A DNA stretch of 64,000 bases from an uncultured bacterium (GTDB lineage Bacteria; Verrucomicrobiota; Kiritimatiellia; CAIKKV01): assembly GCA_938038445.1 (NCBI GenBank), contig CALHRZ010000028.1:1-64000 (forward strand), in the 5' to 3' direction. The notes beneath the pieces are model-generated. The model was not told where the DNA came from. It made no database searches and saw only the letters and a program-made list of their open reading frames with translations. Shown here piece after piece: positions 17,333 through 26,335 of this stretch (within the stretch, counting starts at the first letter, position 1; the number at the start of each line of letters is the position of its first letter). The position numbers and the translations under genes are program-made.

Positions 17333-18709
17333 TCACGTTCCTGCCGAAAAAAACTCGTCGTACAACGCCCGCACGGCCCGTTTGCGATCCACCGACTTAA
17401 CCCCGAACATCATACTGATTTCCGAAGCCCCCTGGTTCATCATCTCGATGTTGACCCCCGCCCGGGCAAGCGCAGAGGTCGCGCGAGCAGCCATTCCTAC
17501 GGTATAACGCATGCCCTCCCCGACGATCATGATGAGACATAGACCCGGTTCGAATTCCGCATCCTCTGCCTTCAATTCCGATCGGCAACGCTCCAAAATC
17601 CGCGCCTTCATCGCCTCCGTCAACTGCTCTTCGCGCAGCACAACGGAGAGATTGTCGATCCCCGACGGCATATGCTCGTACGACAGCCCCTCCTCTTCGA
17701 TGATCTGCAGAAGCCGCCGCCCAAAACCCACCTCCCGGTTCATCAGATACTTGTCCACAAACAACGTGCAAAAACCGTCCGAACTCGCAATTCCCACCAC
17801 GGCCCCCGCCGTGTACGGACGCTCCGGCACCACGCGGCTTCCCGGCGCCTCCGGACGGTTGGTGTTCCGAATGTGAATCGGAATCCGCGCCTGCACCGCC
17901 GGAATAATCGCCTCCTCGTGGAACACGCCGAATCCCGCATAAGCCAGCTCCCGCATTTCCCGATAGGTCAACAGCTCGATCGGACGGGCTTCGGGAACCA
18001 AACGCGGATCGGCTGCAAACACGGAGTCCACATCGGTAAAGTTCTCATATTCGGCCGCTTGAACCGCCGACGCCAGAATCGCCCCCGTGATATCGGAGCC
18101 CCCCCGAGGAAATGTCACAATCCGCCCCGTTGGCGTTAACCCAAAAAAGCCGGGGAACACCACCGTCTCCCGAATGGAACCCAGTACGCGGGCAAGCCGG
18201 GAATAGGACTCCGGCAATACCTGCGCGTTTCCCGGCTCATCGCTCAACAGAAGCCCCGCCTCCTCCGGCCCCAGATAGCGGGCTGGCACCCCCTCACGCA
18301 GGAGCGCCTGTGCCACCAGCCGCGCACAGTAATCCTCACCCGCCGCCTTCAGAAGGTCCAAATAGGTAGCCGCCTCCTTCCGATCCGCCGCCAAGCGCCG
18401 TTCCAAATCACCGGCAATCTCCTCCCCAAGCGTTTTCGACAAACCGAGATCTCGAATAATCTCCTCGTACCGCTCCAAAATGGCCGCCCGCTCGGCATCG
18501 CCGCTCCCACCCTCCAGCCGCGTCCGAGCTAAAGCGATCAGCCGATCCGTGATCTTGACGTCGTCCGAACTCCGTTTGCCCGGCGCCGAAACCACCACCA
18601 CACGGCGCGACGGATCCGATTTGACGATGGCGCAAACCTTGCGAATCTGAACGGCATTGGCCAAGGAAGTCCCGCCAAACTTCGCCACTTTGATCGTCCG
18701 CTTCTTCAA
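17333..18709 (-). CDS. lysC: Aspartate kinase
   Basis: A 458-residue kinase forming aspartyl phosphate, the common precursor of lysine, threonine and methionine. The N-terminal signature is KVAKFGGTSLANA; SPRGGSD-type binding is seen in TFPRGGSDITGA and FTDVDSVFAADPR. Two ACT domains fill the C-terminal third (RRLLQIIEEEGLSYEHMPSG and GMAARATSALARAGVNIEMM), so feedback inhibition by an end product is expected. The start is TTG and overlaps the hom stop as TTGA, giving tight coupling. Confidence 0.96.
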   Translation of the reverse strand: MKKRTIKVAKFGGTSLANAVQIRKVCAIVKSDPSRRVVVVSAPGKRSSDDVKITDRLIALARTRLEGGSGDAERAAILERYEEIIRDLGLSKTLGEEIAGDLERRLAADRKEAATYLDLLKAAGEDYCARLVAQALLREGVPARYLGPEEAGLLLSDEPGNAQVLPESYSRLARVLGSIRETVVFPGFFGLTPTGRIVTFPRGGSDITGAILASAVQAAEYENFTDVDSVFAADPRLVPEARPIELLTYREMRELAYAGFGVFHEEAIIPAVQARIPIHIRNTNRPEAPGSRVVPERPYTAGAVVGIASSDGFCTLFVDKYLMNREVGFGRRLLQIIEEEGLSYEHMPSGIDNLSVVLREEQLTEAMKARILERCRSELKAEDAEFEPGLCLIMIVGEGMRYTVGMAARATSALARAGVNIEMMNQGASEISMMFGVKSVDRKRAVRALYDEFFSAGT

Positions 18710-20010
18710 CGCACCACCTCCATGTCCTCAATCCGAATGCGTACCGGCGCACCACTTGTCACACTCAGCCGGGCGATTTCCTCAAGCGCTTCAACACAAT
18801 CCTGCTCCCGCGCCGGATGGGTCACCCACACAACCGGCACGTGCCGCCCCGATTGCGGTTCTTTCTGGACCACCGAAGCTAGGCTGATCCGATGTTGACC
18901 GAAAACCGCAGCCACCTGCGCCAGGACGCCCGGACGATCCAACAGCGCCAGCCGAATATAGGAGCGACTCTGCGCCTCCCCCATCGGCCGAATATGCGGA
19001 GCGGAAACCCCCGAAAGAAACGGAAACAGCGGCGCGCTCTGGCCGCACAGCCCACGGGCCACCTCGACCAGATCGCTGATCACCGCGCTCGCCGTCGGAA
19101 GCCGCCCCGCCCCCCGCCCGTAATGAAGCGTCGGCCCCGAAAGATCGCCTTCAACCAGAATGGCATTGAATACGCCATTCACGGCCGCCAGCAACGAACC
19201 GGCAGGAATCAGCGTCGGATGAACCCGCACTTCCACCTCACTGTCGTCCAGTTTCACAATCGCCAGCAGTTTGATCCGATATCCCAACTCCCGCGCATAT
19301 TCGATATCGATCTTCGACAACCCCCGAATCCCCTCGACATACGCCGCGGAAACCGGCAGCGGAACCCCGCAGGCCAACCCCGCCAGCAGAACAGCCTTGT
19401 GCGCTGTATCATGGCCGTCAATGTCCAAAGAAGGATCGGCCTCTGCATAGCCCGCGGACTGCGCATCCTTCAAGGCATGTTCGAACGTCGCCTGCTCCCG
19501 TTCCATCCGGGTCAAAATGAAATTGCAGGTCCCGTTCAAAATGCCCGCGATCCGCTGAAACCGATTGCCCACAAGCCCCTCCCGCATCGCCCGTATTATT
19601 GGAATCGCGCCCCCCACACTCGCCTCAAACCCCAACGCAACCCCCTTCCGAGCGGCCAGGCCAAACAGCTCCGCCCCATGCGCCGCCAAAAGCGCCTTGT
19701 TCGCAGTGACAACCGGTTTGCCGGCTTCCAATGCATTCCGAACCAACTCGCGGGCAATTCCCGTTCCCCCGATCAACTCCACCACAATCTGGACCGCCGG
19801 ATCGGAAACCAGCGAGCCGGCATCCCGCGTCATCGCCGATGCCTCCACCCGTACGCCACGATCCCGCTCCCAATCCACATCCGCAATCTTCCGCAGAACA
19901 AGCCGTACCCCTGTTCGGGCGGCAATCCGCTCGCCGTGCCGTTGAAGCCCTTCCACCACGCCGGCTCCGACCGTTCCAAATCCGGCCAGACCGATTCCAA
20001 TTTCTTTCAT
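18706..20010 (-). CDS. hom: Homoserine dehydrogenase with ACT domain
   Basis: A 434-residue enzyme reducing aspartate semialdehyde to homoserine. The NAD(P)-binding motif is GLAGFGTVGAGVVEGL near residue 8; the family signature is GYAEADPSLDIDGHDTAHK with the catalytic Lys. A C-terminal ACT domain (YIRLALLDRPGVLAQVAAVF) suggests threonine feedback control. First gene of an operon with lysC and valS, all with overlapping or touching ends. A likely promoter lies at 20037-20066. Confidence 0.96.
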   Translation of the reverse strand: MKEIGIGLAGFGTVGAGVVEGLQRHGERIAARTGVRLVLRKIADVDWERDRGVRVEASAMTRDAGSLVSDPAVQIVVELIGGTGIARELVRNALEAGKPVVTANKALLAAHGAELFGLAARKGVALGFEASVGGAIPIIRAMREGLVGNRFQRIAGILNGTCNFILTRMEREQATFEHALKDAQSAGYAEADPSLDIDGHDTAHKAVLLAGLACGVPLPVSAAYVEGIRGLSKIDIEYARELGYRIKLLAIVKLDDSEVEVRVHPTLIPAGSLLAAVNGVFNAILVEGDLSGPTLHYGRGAGRLPTASAVISDLVEVARGLCGQSAPLFPFLSGVSAPHIRPMGEAQSRSYIRLALLDRPGVLAQVAAVFGQHRISLASVVQKEPQSGRHVPVVWVTHPAREQDCVEALEEIARLSVTSGAPVRIRIEDMEVVR

Positions 20011-20036
20011 TTCTGTTTTAACCCCAGAAACGTATT

Positions 20037-20066
20037 ACTATACTGAACCCTCTCCCGTCCAAACAA
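20037..20066 (-). promoter_or_regulatory. Candidate promoter of hom-lysC-valS
   Basis: On the minus strand TTGTTT (20066-20061) and TATAGT (20042-20037) are separated by 18 bases, 27 bases before the hom ATG. The -10 box matches the consensus at five of six bases, the -35 at only three, so this is a moderate candidate. Confidence 0.4.
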
Positions 20067-20112
20067 CGAAAAATCGATCGCCCCGTCCCGCCCAGCTAAG
20101 TCGCGTTTCCGA

Positions 20113-20142
20113 TTGACAGACCCTCGACCCACAATTCATATT
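20113..20142 (+). promoter_or_regulatory. Candidate promoter of YfhO-like gene, possibly leaderless
   Basis: A perfect TTGACA (20113-20118) is followed after 18 bases by CATATT (20137-20142). Transcription would start about seven bases later, at or next to the ATG at 20149. There is no ribosome site before that ATG, which fits a leaderless message. Confidence 0.4.
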
Positions 20143-20148
20143 GCCTTT

Positions 20149-22593
20149 ATGCCGCCGCTTTTCCGCCGCCTCGCCGCACAGCCCGTTCTGCTCCTCCCCT
20201 TGCTCCTTCTCATCCTCTTCTGGCGTTCCTTCGACCCAACCCTTACCCTTTGTTCCGGCGATGCCTCCCTCTCCGTCATCGCCCAAACTTATCTCCTCAA
20301 ACCTACCCTCCTGTCCGCCCCATGGAGCGCATTCAATGGTCTCGGCACACCGCTTCAACCTTTGGCCATCGCCCCCGGCTTCCTTCTGGCATGGATCGTT
20401 CCGTTCTACAAATATGTGGACGCCAATGCCATCTTTCACCTTTTTCTTCTCGGCCTGGGGGGCTATCTGCTCCTTCATGATATGACCCGCCACCGTGGCA
20501 CCGCGGCCCTGGGCGGTATCTTCCTGATGCTTCAGCCCCATGTGCTCTCCCACCTGCTCCCCGGCCACATCGGCCACTTCATCATGGCAGGATGGACCGC
20601 CCTTTCCTTCTATGCGCTTCGCCGAACCCTTCTTCACGCCGATCCCCTTTCCGCAACGCTTACCGGCCTCGCCTTCGGTCTCCTCATTGCCGCCGGCCAG
20701 CACGACGTCGCCGCCTTTTTCGGGATCACCTTGACCGCCTATGGGCTCTTCCTCCTCATCCGGTGCTTTCGCAAACGCACCGATCGTCCCCCATTTCCCA
20801 AACTGGCCGGCTCGCTGATCCTCGCCGCCTTACTCAGCCTCCTGATCGGCGCCCAAGCCATTTTCGCCAATCTGATTGAACAGGTCCGACACCATTGGAA
20901 CGTCACCGCAAACGCATCAACCGAAAGCGAGCCCACCCCGAGCGAACGGGAAATGTGGCTCTGGGCCACTCAATGGTCTCTCCCTCCCGTCGAAACGTTG
21001 GATGCCGCCCTCCCCGGACTGTTCGGCTGGGGAAGCGCCTCGCCGGAAAACCCCTACCGGGGTCGGATCGGCCAAACAGAAGGCTGGCCCGAACACCAAC
21101 GTGGAATGCCCAACCTCAACGACGTCTGCCAATATATTGGAGCGGTTATTTTGCTCGGCGCCATCCTTGCCTGGCGCTTCCGCTGGCGCGACCCCGAAAC
21201 TTGGTTCTTTACCGCCATCGCCCTCATCGCCCTCCTCCTCGCATGGGGAAAGTTCGGCCCTCTCTACCGCTTCTTCTATGCCCTCCCGGGGATGAATACC
21301 CTTCGAAACCCCATCAAGTGGTATTATATCACCAGCTTCGCCTGCGGCGTGCTGGGCGCCCTGGGATACAGCGCCGCCTTGCAACGTAACGCCCAAACCC
21401 CCTCTCCCTTCCGATCCACGCTCCTCTGGTGCGTTAGCCCTGCCGCAGTCATCCTGCTTGCAGGAGCGATAACACTCGGCGCCTTCTGGTCCGACCCCTT
21501 CTTCCTCCAAACCTGGCGAACGCCCGATGCCCAGGCGCAATTCTTCCTTGCCGACCTCATCCGAACCCAGTCGCTGCGTGCCCTTGTTCTCGCCGCACTG
21601 TTCTGGGGGGCTGCCGGCGTTTCCGTTTTCCTCCTCCTCCGCCATCCCCCGTCTCGCCCCGCCTCACGGGTGGGCTTCGCCCTGTTAGGGATCACCCTCG
21701 CGGCGGAACTTCTCTATGTTAATTTCCACTACCTGCCCTACCAACCCTGGCGTCCGCTCGTCGAGACCGGGCCGTTCAGCGATTTCCTCAAAAGCCGGGC
21801 CGCGCGCCCAAACCGTTTTCGCTTTCTCCGGCAGGACGGCCTCTTCCACCACCTCCGGGAAGCCGCCGCCGTCCAGGGAGTAGAAAACGCCGATCCCTAC
21901 CCCGCCCGCCTCCCCGACGCTTTCCTGAAAATGCAGGCGGCGCTCGAACGTACCGACCCCCTCAAGTTCTGGCGCCTATGCAACGTACAATACGTCGTTT
22001 CCCCCCAGCCGCTTGCACTCAACGGACTCACGCCCCGCCTGACACTTAAGGCCGGCGATCAGACCCTTGTGGTCCACGAATATGCCAATACCCTCCCCCG
22101 CGCATACCGTGTGCCCGCTTGGGAAACACTCCCGGAATCCGAGGCTTTGACACGAATGGCCAACCGCCTCTTCGATCCCACCCGCAAAGCGTTTATCCAC
22201 AACCCGCCTCAACCCCTCCCTTCCCCAGTCGGCACAATCGCCAACGAGACCGGCCGCTGCGAAATCCTGCGCGCTGAACTTCATGCGTTGACGTTGGAAA
22301 CCGATGGACCTTCCTCGGGACTCGTGGTCGTGTCCAGCCGGTACGATCCGGGCTGGAAGGCTACCCTCAATGGACGCCCAGCCCCACTCTTGAAAGTCAA
22401 TTACATGTTACAAGGAGTTGCAGTTCCCGCTGGCCGCCACACCATCGAACTCCGCTATGCGCCAGACCGAAATCGGCCGGCCCTGGTTGCCGCACTCTCC
22501 GGATGGATTCTGACGGCCCTTCTCCTGCTGGGAATAGCAGGCATTCGCTTGTGGCGATCCCAATGCCGCTCCCCTCGCTCCCCCGAAGGCTGA
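20149..22593 (+). CDS. YfhO-like polytopic membrane protein
   Basis: An 814-residue protein with about twelve hydrophobic segments, an extracytoplasmic loop after GAQAIFANLIEQV containing WSLPPVETLDAALPGLFGWG, and a C-terminal soluble domain (SSRYDPGWKATLNGRPAPLL) before a last membrane helix. This layout, the NTLRNPIKWYY segment and the SSRYDPGWKATLNG ending match the YfhO family of GT-C-like membrane proteins, which in Gram-positives helps to glycosylate teichoic acids. In a Gram-negative host the role would be in envelope glycan modification (inference). Start choice is uncertain: ATG 20149, or TTG 20113, which coincides with a good -35 box. Confidence 0.72.
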   Translation: MPPLFRRLAAQPVLLLPLLLLILFWRSFDPTLTLCSGDASLSVIAQTYLLKPTLLSAPWSAFNGLGTPLQPLAIAPGFLLAWIVPFYKYVDANAIFHLFLLGLGGYLLLHDMTRHRGTAALGGIFLMLQPHVLSHLLPGHIGHFIMAGWTALSFYALRRTLLHADPLSATLTGLAFGLLIAAGQHDVAAFFGITLTAYGLFLLIRCFRKRTDRPPFPKLAGSLILAALLSLLIGAQAIFANLIEQVRHHWNVTANASTESEPTPSEREMWLWATQWSLPPVETLDAALPGLFGWGSASPENPYRGRIGQTEGWPEHQRGMPNLNDVCQYIGAVILLGAILAWRFRWRDPETWFFTAIALIALLLAWGKFGPLYRFFYALPGMNTLRNPIKWYYITSFACGVLGALGYSAALQRNAQTPSPFRSTLLWCVSPAAVILLAGAITLGAFWSDPFFLQTWRTPDAQAQFFLADLIRTQSLRALVLAALFWGAAGVSVFLLLRHPPSRPASRVGFALLGITLAAELLYVNFHYLPYQPWRPLVETGPFSDFLKSRAARPNRFRFLRQDGLFHHLREAAAVQGVENADPYPARLPDAFLKMQAALERTDPLKFWRLCNVQYVVSPQPLALNGLTPRLTLKAGDQTLVVHEYANTLPRAYRVPAWETLPESEALTRMANRLFDPTRKAFIHNPPQPLPSPVGTIANETGRCEILRAELHALTLETDGPSSGLVVVSSRYDPGWKATLNGRPAPLLKVNYMLQGVAVPAGRHTIELRYAPDRNRPALVAALSGWILTALLLLGIAGIRLWRSQCRSPRSPEG

Positions 22594-23014
22594 TGCTTTA
22601 GTCCTGGAAGAATTCCCCTTCCCAAGTGCGACATAGGCTGAACATCATGCGGTTTCCCGCATGAGACGGCCGGCTCGACAAGAAAAACTAAACGCCCTTA
22701 ACTGTCGTTCCGCCCCTCTGTGGCGGAAAGGGAAAAACGGTTCCCAGCCCAAAAGCACCGAAAACGTGTCGTTTCGCCTTGCCCACTATGCCGGCCCGGC
22801 CTCGGGAATCCTCGCCGCCCTTGACAAATAGTCGGGCCTCTTCTTCCGCTTGGCCCCCTCTTCGCTCTCTCCCATGACCCTCCCCAATGCGATCGTTCAG
22901 ACTCGACAATCGGTTCATTCTTTGCAATGGTAATTCCGTTTCGCGCAACCGAAAACGAGCGGGGGCGCGACTCGAACTCCAAGGTGTAAAAGAAAATTAT
23001 AAGGAGCTGAGAAC
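22594..23014. other. Intergenic region with hairpin and REP-like repeat
   Basis: No convincing gene is visible. An 8-bp stem TCATGCGG/CCGCATGA with loop TTTC (22645-22664) could end transcription of the YfhO-like gene, but it lacks a T tract. A REP-like unit follows at 22702-22733. The last 20 bases contain AAGGAG, the ribosome site of the next gene. Confidence 0.5.
22702..22733 (-). repeat. Dispersed REP-like repeat
   Basis: This copy matches the reverse complement of 101-132 at 30 of 32 positions and carries TCCGCCCC TCT GTGGCGGA, a stem with one mismatch. Orientation is opposite to the copy at 101-132. It shows that the left-edge repeats belong to a family scattered between genes. Confidence 0.7.
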
Positions 23015-24184
23015 ATGGCGACCCGCAATCGTGTCGAAGGATCCCAAGTTCGGTTGGGAGTAATCGGAACCGGAGGCATGGGGCAGGGGCATTGCAGTCG
23101 AATGAACACCATTCCCGAAGTCCGACTCACCGCCGTTTGTGATATCGTTCCGGAAGTGGCCCGAAAGGTCGGTGAACAATATAACGTCCCCTATTTTACC
23201 GACTTTCGCGATCTGATCCGCGCCCGGCTGTGCGATGCCGTCCTGATCGCCACCCCCCATCCGGAACGGCCTCCCATCGCGATCGGATGCATGAAAGCCG
23301 GCCTGCATGTTCTGAGCGAAAAGCCCCTCTCCGAGCGCATCTCAACCGCCGAAAAAATGGTCGAGACCGCCCGGCAATCGGGCGTCGCCCTCGCCATCAT
23401 GTTCCAACGAAGACTCGAGCCGGCTTTGGCAAAAGCGATTGAAATCGCCCGCTCCGGGCGCCTGGGCACTCTCTTTCGCGCCACGATGATCTCGCCCGAA
23501 TACCGCACCCAAGCCTACTACGATTCCGGAGACTGGCGGGCCACCTGGCGCGGCGAAGGCGGCGGCGTGATGATGAATCAGGCACCCCATATCCTGGACC
23601 TCTTCATTCGTCTCAGCGGAATGCCCAATGAAGTGTACGGCCGTTGCGAAACCCGTCTGCACAAAATCGAGGTCGAGGATGTCGCGGAAGCCATGTTGCG
23701 CTACCCGGATGGCGGAACCGGTTACTTCTACTGCTCGACCAACGAACTCGGCCCCGGTCAGATGATCGAACTGTTCGGCACAAAAGGAAAATTGATTTAC
23801 CGCGATGGCGTTCTGAAATTTTACCGTTACGAGCCCCCCGTCCCGGAATTTACCTTTCAAAGCACCCAGATGTGGTCGTCCCCCCAACGGATCGAGGAGA
23901 CAGTTGAAATTCCGGATATTCCCCACGGCCACGCCGCCATCACGAGAAACTTCGCCCGCCACCTCCTCTTCGGAGAGCCCCTCGTCTCTCCGGGTGAAGA
24001 AGGACTCCAGTCGCTCGAACTGGCCAACGCCGTTTGGCTAAGCTCCTATACCGGCAAGCCGGTCCGTCTCCCTCTGAGCCGCCGGGCTTACGACGCGTTC
24101 CTCGCCCGCAAACGAAAAGAATCGAAGTTCGTCAAAACCGCCACGGGTTACCAGCGCGTAACGGACCCCCAGCACACCGCCTGA
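23015..24184 (+). CDS. Gfo/Idh/MocA family oxidoreductase
   Basis: A 389-residue NAD(P)-dependent sugar dehydrogenase-type protein. The Rossmann motif is GVIGTGGMGQGHCSRM; the catalytic Lys is in LHVLSEKPLSERISTA; GGVMMNQAPHILDLF supplies the active-site His of the C-terminal domain. AAGGAG stands eleven bases before the ATG. The next gene, a sugar isomerase-like TIM barrel, starts three bases after the stop, so the pair probably oxidises and rearranges the same sugar. The substrate (inositol, glucose-type sugar or an amino sugar) cannot be told. Confidence 0.9.
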   Translation: MATRNRVEGSQVRLGVIGTGGMGQGHCSRMNTIPEVRLTAVCDIVPEVARKVGEQYNVPYFTDFRDLIRARLCDAVLIATPHPERPPIAIGCMKAGLHVLSEKPLSERISTAEKMVETARQSGVALAIMFQRRLEPALAKAIEIARSGRLGTLFRATMISPEYRTQAYYDSGDWRATWRGEGGGVMMNQAPHILDLFIRLSGMPNEVYGRCETRLHKIEVEDVAEAMLRYPDGGTGYFYCSTNELGPGQMIELFGTKGKLIYRDGVLKFYRYEPPVPEFTFQSTQMWSSPQRIEETVEIPDIPHGHAAITRNFARHLLFGEPLVSPGEEGLQSLELANAVWLSSYTGKPVRLPLSRRAYDAFLARKRKESKFVKTATGYQRVTDPQHTA

Positions 24185-24186
24185 TT

Positions 24187-25017
24187 TTGAATCCTTCCCT
24201 CTGGACCTCCTTCTTCTCCGATTTCTCTCTCGTTCACGCGCTGGAAGAAATCCACGCACTGGGCGGTTCCGTCGTCGAAATCTCGACGGAACACCTCGTC
24301 GAACTGGAGCACTCCCCCAACGCCGAGCGGACAATTGAGACCGCGCGAAATACCCTGGCTTCCCTTCGTATTTCCTCCCCCCAAGCCCATGCGTTGTTGA
24401 ACGCCGATGTGTCCCATCCCGATCCTCAACAGCGCGCGGAGGATATCCGGCGCCTCCATCGGCATATCGAGATCGCCGCGCGTCTGGGAGTTCAGGTCGT
24501 TGTGATCCATCCCGGCGGAAGACACGAAAACGCGACCCCATCCGAAAAAGAACGCCTGCTCGCCGCGAACCGGGAGGCCTTCCGCCGGCTGGGAGATGCC
24601 GCCGGGGAAAGAGACGTCCAAATCGCTCTCGAAAATCTGTTTCGGCCCTGGACGGCAACGCCGGAAGAGATGGCGGCGCTTTTGGTGGCCATTGACCACC
24701 CAGCAGTCGGCTTGGCCTTGGACACCTCTCACGCCCATCTCGCCCGCCTCGATACGCCCGCCTTTATCCGCCAGTTCGGAAGCCGGTTGCTCGCTACCCA
24801 TATCTCCGACAATGACGGCTCCGGCGATCAACATCGCACCCCGGGTTATGGAAAAATCCACTGGCCACCCATCCTGGCGGCTCTCGTGGAGGTCGGATAT
24901 AGGGGCCCGTTCAACTTGGAAATTCCAGGCGAACGTCACCCTCTCCTGCCGCTTCGCCGCCTCAAAGGCGTCCATGCTTTGGAGATCGCCCGCTGGCTGA
25001 TCGCAGGAAAGTTTTGA
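24187..25017 (+). CDS. Sugar phosphate isomerase/epimerase-like TIM barrel
   Basis: A 276-residue protein of the AP-endonuclease-2/xylose-isomerase-like TIM-barrel family. Metal ligands of the family are seen in VVIHPGGRHE, IALENLF, LDTSHAHLA, THISDNDGSGDQH and FNLEIPGE. Translation most likely begins at the TTG at 24187, right after the stop of the upstream oxidoreductase gene; the open frame extends upstream but inside that gene. No ribosome site is visible, so coupling is likely. Probably an isomerase or epimerase working with the MocA-type enzyme. Confidence 0.82.
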   Translation: MNPSLWTSFFSDFSLVHALEEIHALGGSVVEISTEHLVELEHSPNAERTIETARNTLASLRISSPQAHALLNADVSHPDPQQRAEDIRRLHRHIEIAARLGVQVVVIHPGGRHENATPSEKERLLAANREAFRRLGDAAGERDVQIALENLFRPWTATPEEMAALLVAIDHPAVGLALDTSHAHLARLDTPAFIRQFGSRLLATHISDNDGSGDQHRTPGYGKIHWPPILAALVEVGYRGPFNLEIPGERHPLLPLRRLKGVHALEIARWLIAGKF

Positions 25018-25032
25018 ACGGCCGCGGCTTCT

Positions 25033-26049
25033 CTACCAGCGGACGGGCACTTTTCTTCCCTTTCGGGCGCTTTCGATCACTGCAAAAACCATCGCCAGCG
25101 ATTTGATGTTGTCCGTGCACACGGTTTGCGGCACGGATCCGCCTCGTAAAAACCGAAGCAATTCATCGAGCGCGCCATGTTGGCCCTTCTTTTCCAGCTT
25201 GGCCACGGCTACATCCACCGGCGCTTTTTTGGTAAAAAACCCTTCCGGCGCAATCACTTTCTCCCCGCGGGCCGGTTGGTCCTGCTCGTAAAGAAGCGTC
25301 CCTTGGTCGCCAATCACCCGCCAGTTGCCATGCCAGCTTGTATGACAGCCCTCTGCGCACCAACTCCCCCGGTAGGTAAAAACAAGACCACCACTCATCT
25401 CGAAGATACAGCTTGCGGCCGCGTTCCCTTTATACCAGGAGCCGTGAGGATTGAATTCATGGGCAAACACCCAAACCGGATCCCGCTGGGTGAAAAACCG
25501 GACCAGGTCGAACTGGTGAATCGCCATGTCGAGAATCAGCGGACTTTCCATCGCCTCCCGGAATCCGCCGAAATGAGCCCCGATGTAAAAATCACAATTC
25601 ACGGTGGTGAGGGTTCCGATCTGACCCGACTCAATTGTCCGCCGGAGTGTCACATTCAGGTCATCCCAACGGCGAGATTGCCCGACCATAAACAGACGGT
25701 TCGCGGCCTGGGCGGCCTTGACCATTTTTCGGGCTTCTTTCATGCTGGCCGCCATGGGTTTCTCGCCGATCACGTGGCAACCGTGCTTGAGGGCGGTAAG
25801 CGTCACGCTGCAATGGGCTTCGGGAATCGTGAGATCCACCACAAAATCCGGCTTGTGTCGAGCAAGCACCTTCTCGAGATCCGTATCGGCTTCCGCCTCA
25901 AGTTCGAATTTCCGGATCTTTTCCTCCGCCCGTTCCTTTTGAAGATCGACAACAGCAGCCACCTGAACCCCTTCGGTCTTGAGTGCCGGGAACCACGCCC
26001 CCGAAATCCCGCCCGCCCCAACCACCACCGCTTTAAACGCCTTATCCAT
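25033..26049 (-). CDS. Gfo/Idh/MocA family oxidoreductase
   Basis: A 338-residue dehydrogenase-type protein: Rossmann motif VVVGAGGISGAWFPAL, catalytic Lys in HVIGEKPMAASMKEA, and LILDMAIHQFDLVRFF with the active-site His. Start at ATG 26049 is supported by GAGGAG eight bases upstream; the frame is open to 26100. It is convergent with the isomerase-like gene (15 bases between stops) and divergent from the 26336 gene, and probably has its own promoter in 26050-26335. It is not a close duplicate of the gene at 23015: beyond the general family signatures the two sequences differ. Confidence 0.9.
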   Translation of the reverse strand: MDKAFKAVVVGAGGISGAWFPALKTEGVQVAAVVDLQKERAEEKIRKFELEAEADTDLEKVLARHKPDFVVDLTIPEAHCSVTLTALKHGCHVIGEKPMAASMKEARKMVKAAQAANRLFMVGQSRRWDDLNVTLRRTIESGQIGTLTTVNCDFYIGAHFGGFREAMESPLILDMAIHQFDLVRFFTQRDPVWVFAHEFNPHGSWYKGNAAASCIFEMSGGLVFTYRGSWCAEGCHTSWHGNWRVIGDQGTLLYEQDQPARGEKVIAPEGFFTKKAPVDVAVAKLEKKGQHGALDELLRFLRGGSVPQTVCTDNIKSLAMVFAVIESARKGRKVPVRW

Positions 26050-26335
26050 GAGAAACTCCTCGAAAAACGCTCTAAACCCTATCCCATTACATTTTGTCAA
26101 TCAAGTCCCAACCCACTTCCCCCCTCGACTCCAGGTCCTTGAACCGAGCAACCGACAGCCCCGACAGCCGATTATCCATCCACTCCCTTCCCCCCCCCCT
26201 TCCCGCACTTCATTCTGTTTTGCCAACCTCTTTGATTATCCAACTCATTTTGCTTTCGCCCTTCGGAATCGTCTGCTAGATTCGCGTTGCGTTCCGACGT
26301 CGGCGTCAGCGGAGAGTTAACGATACGGAGTCTGT

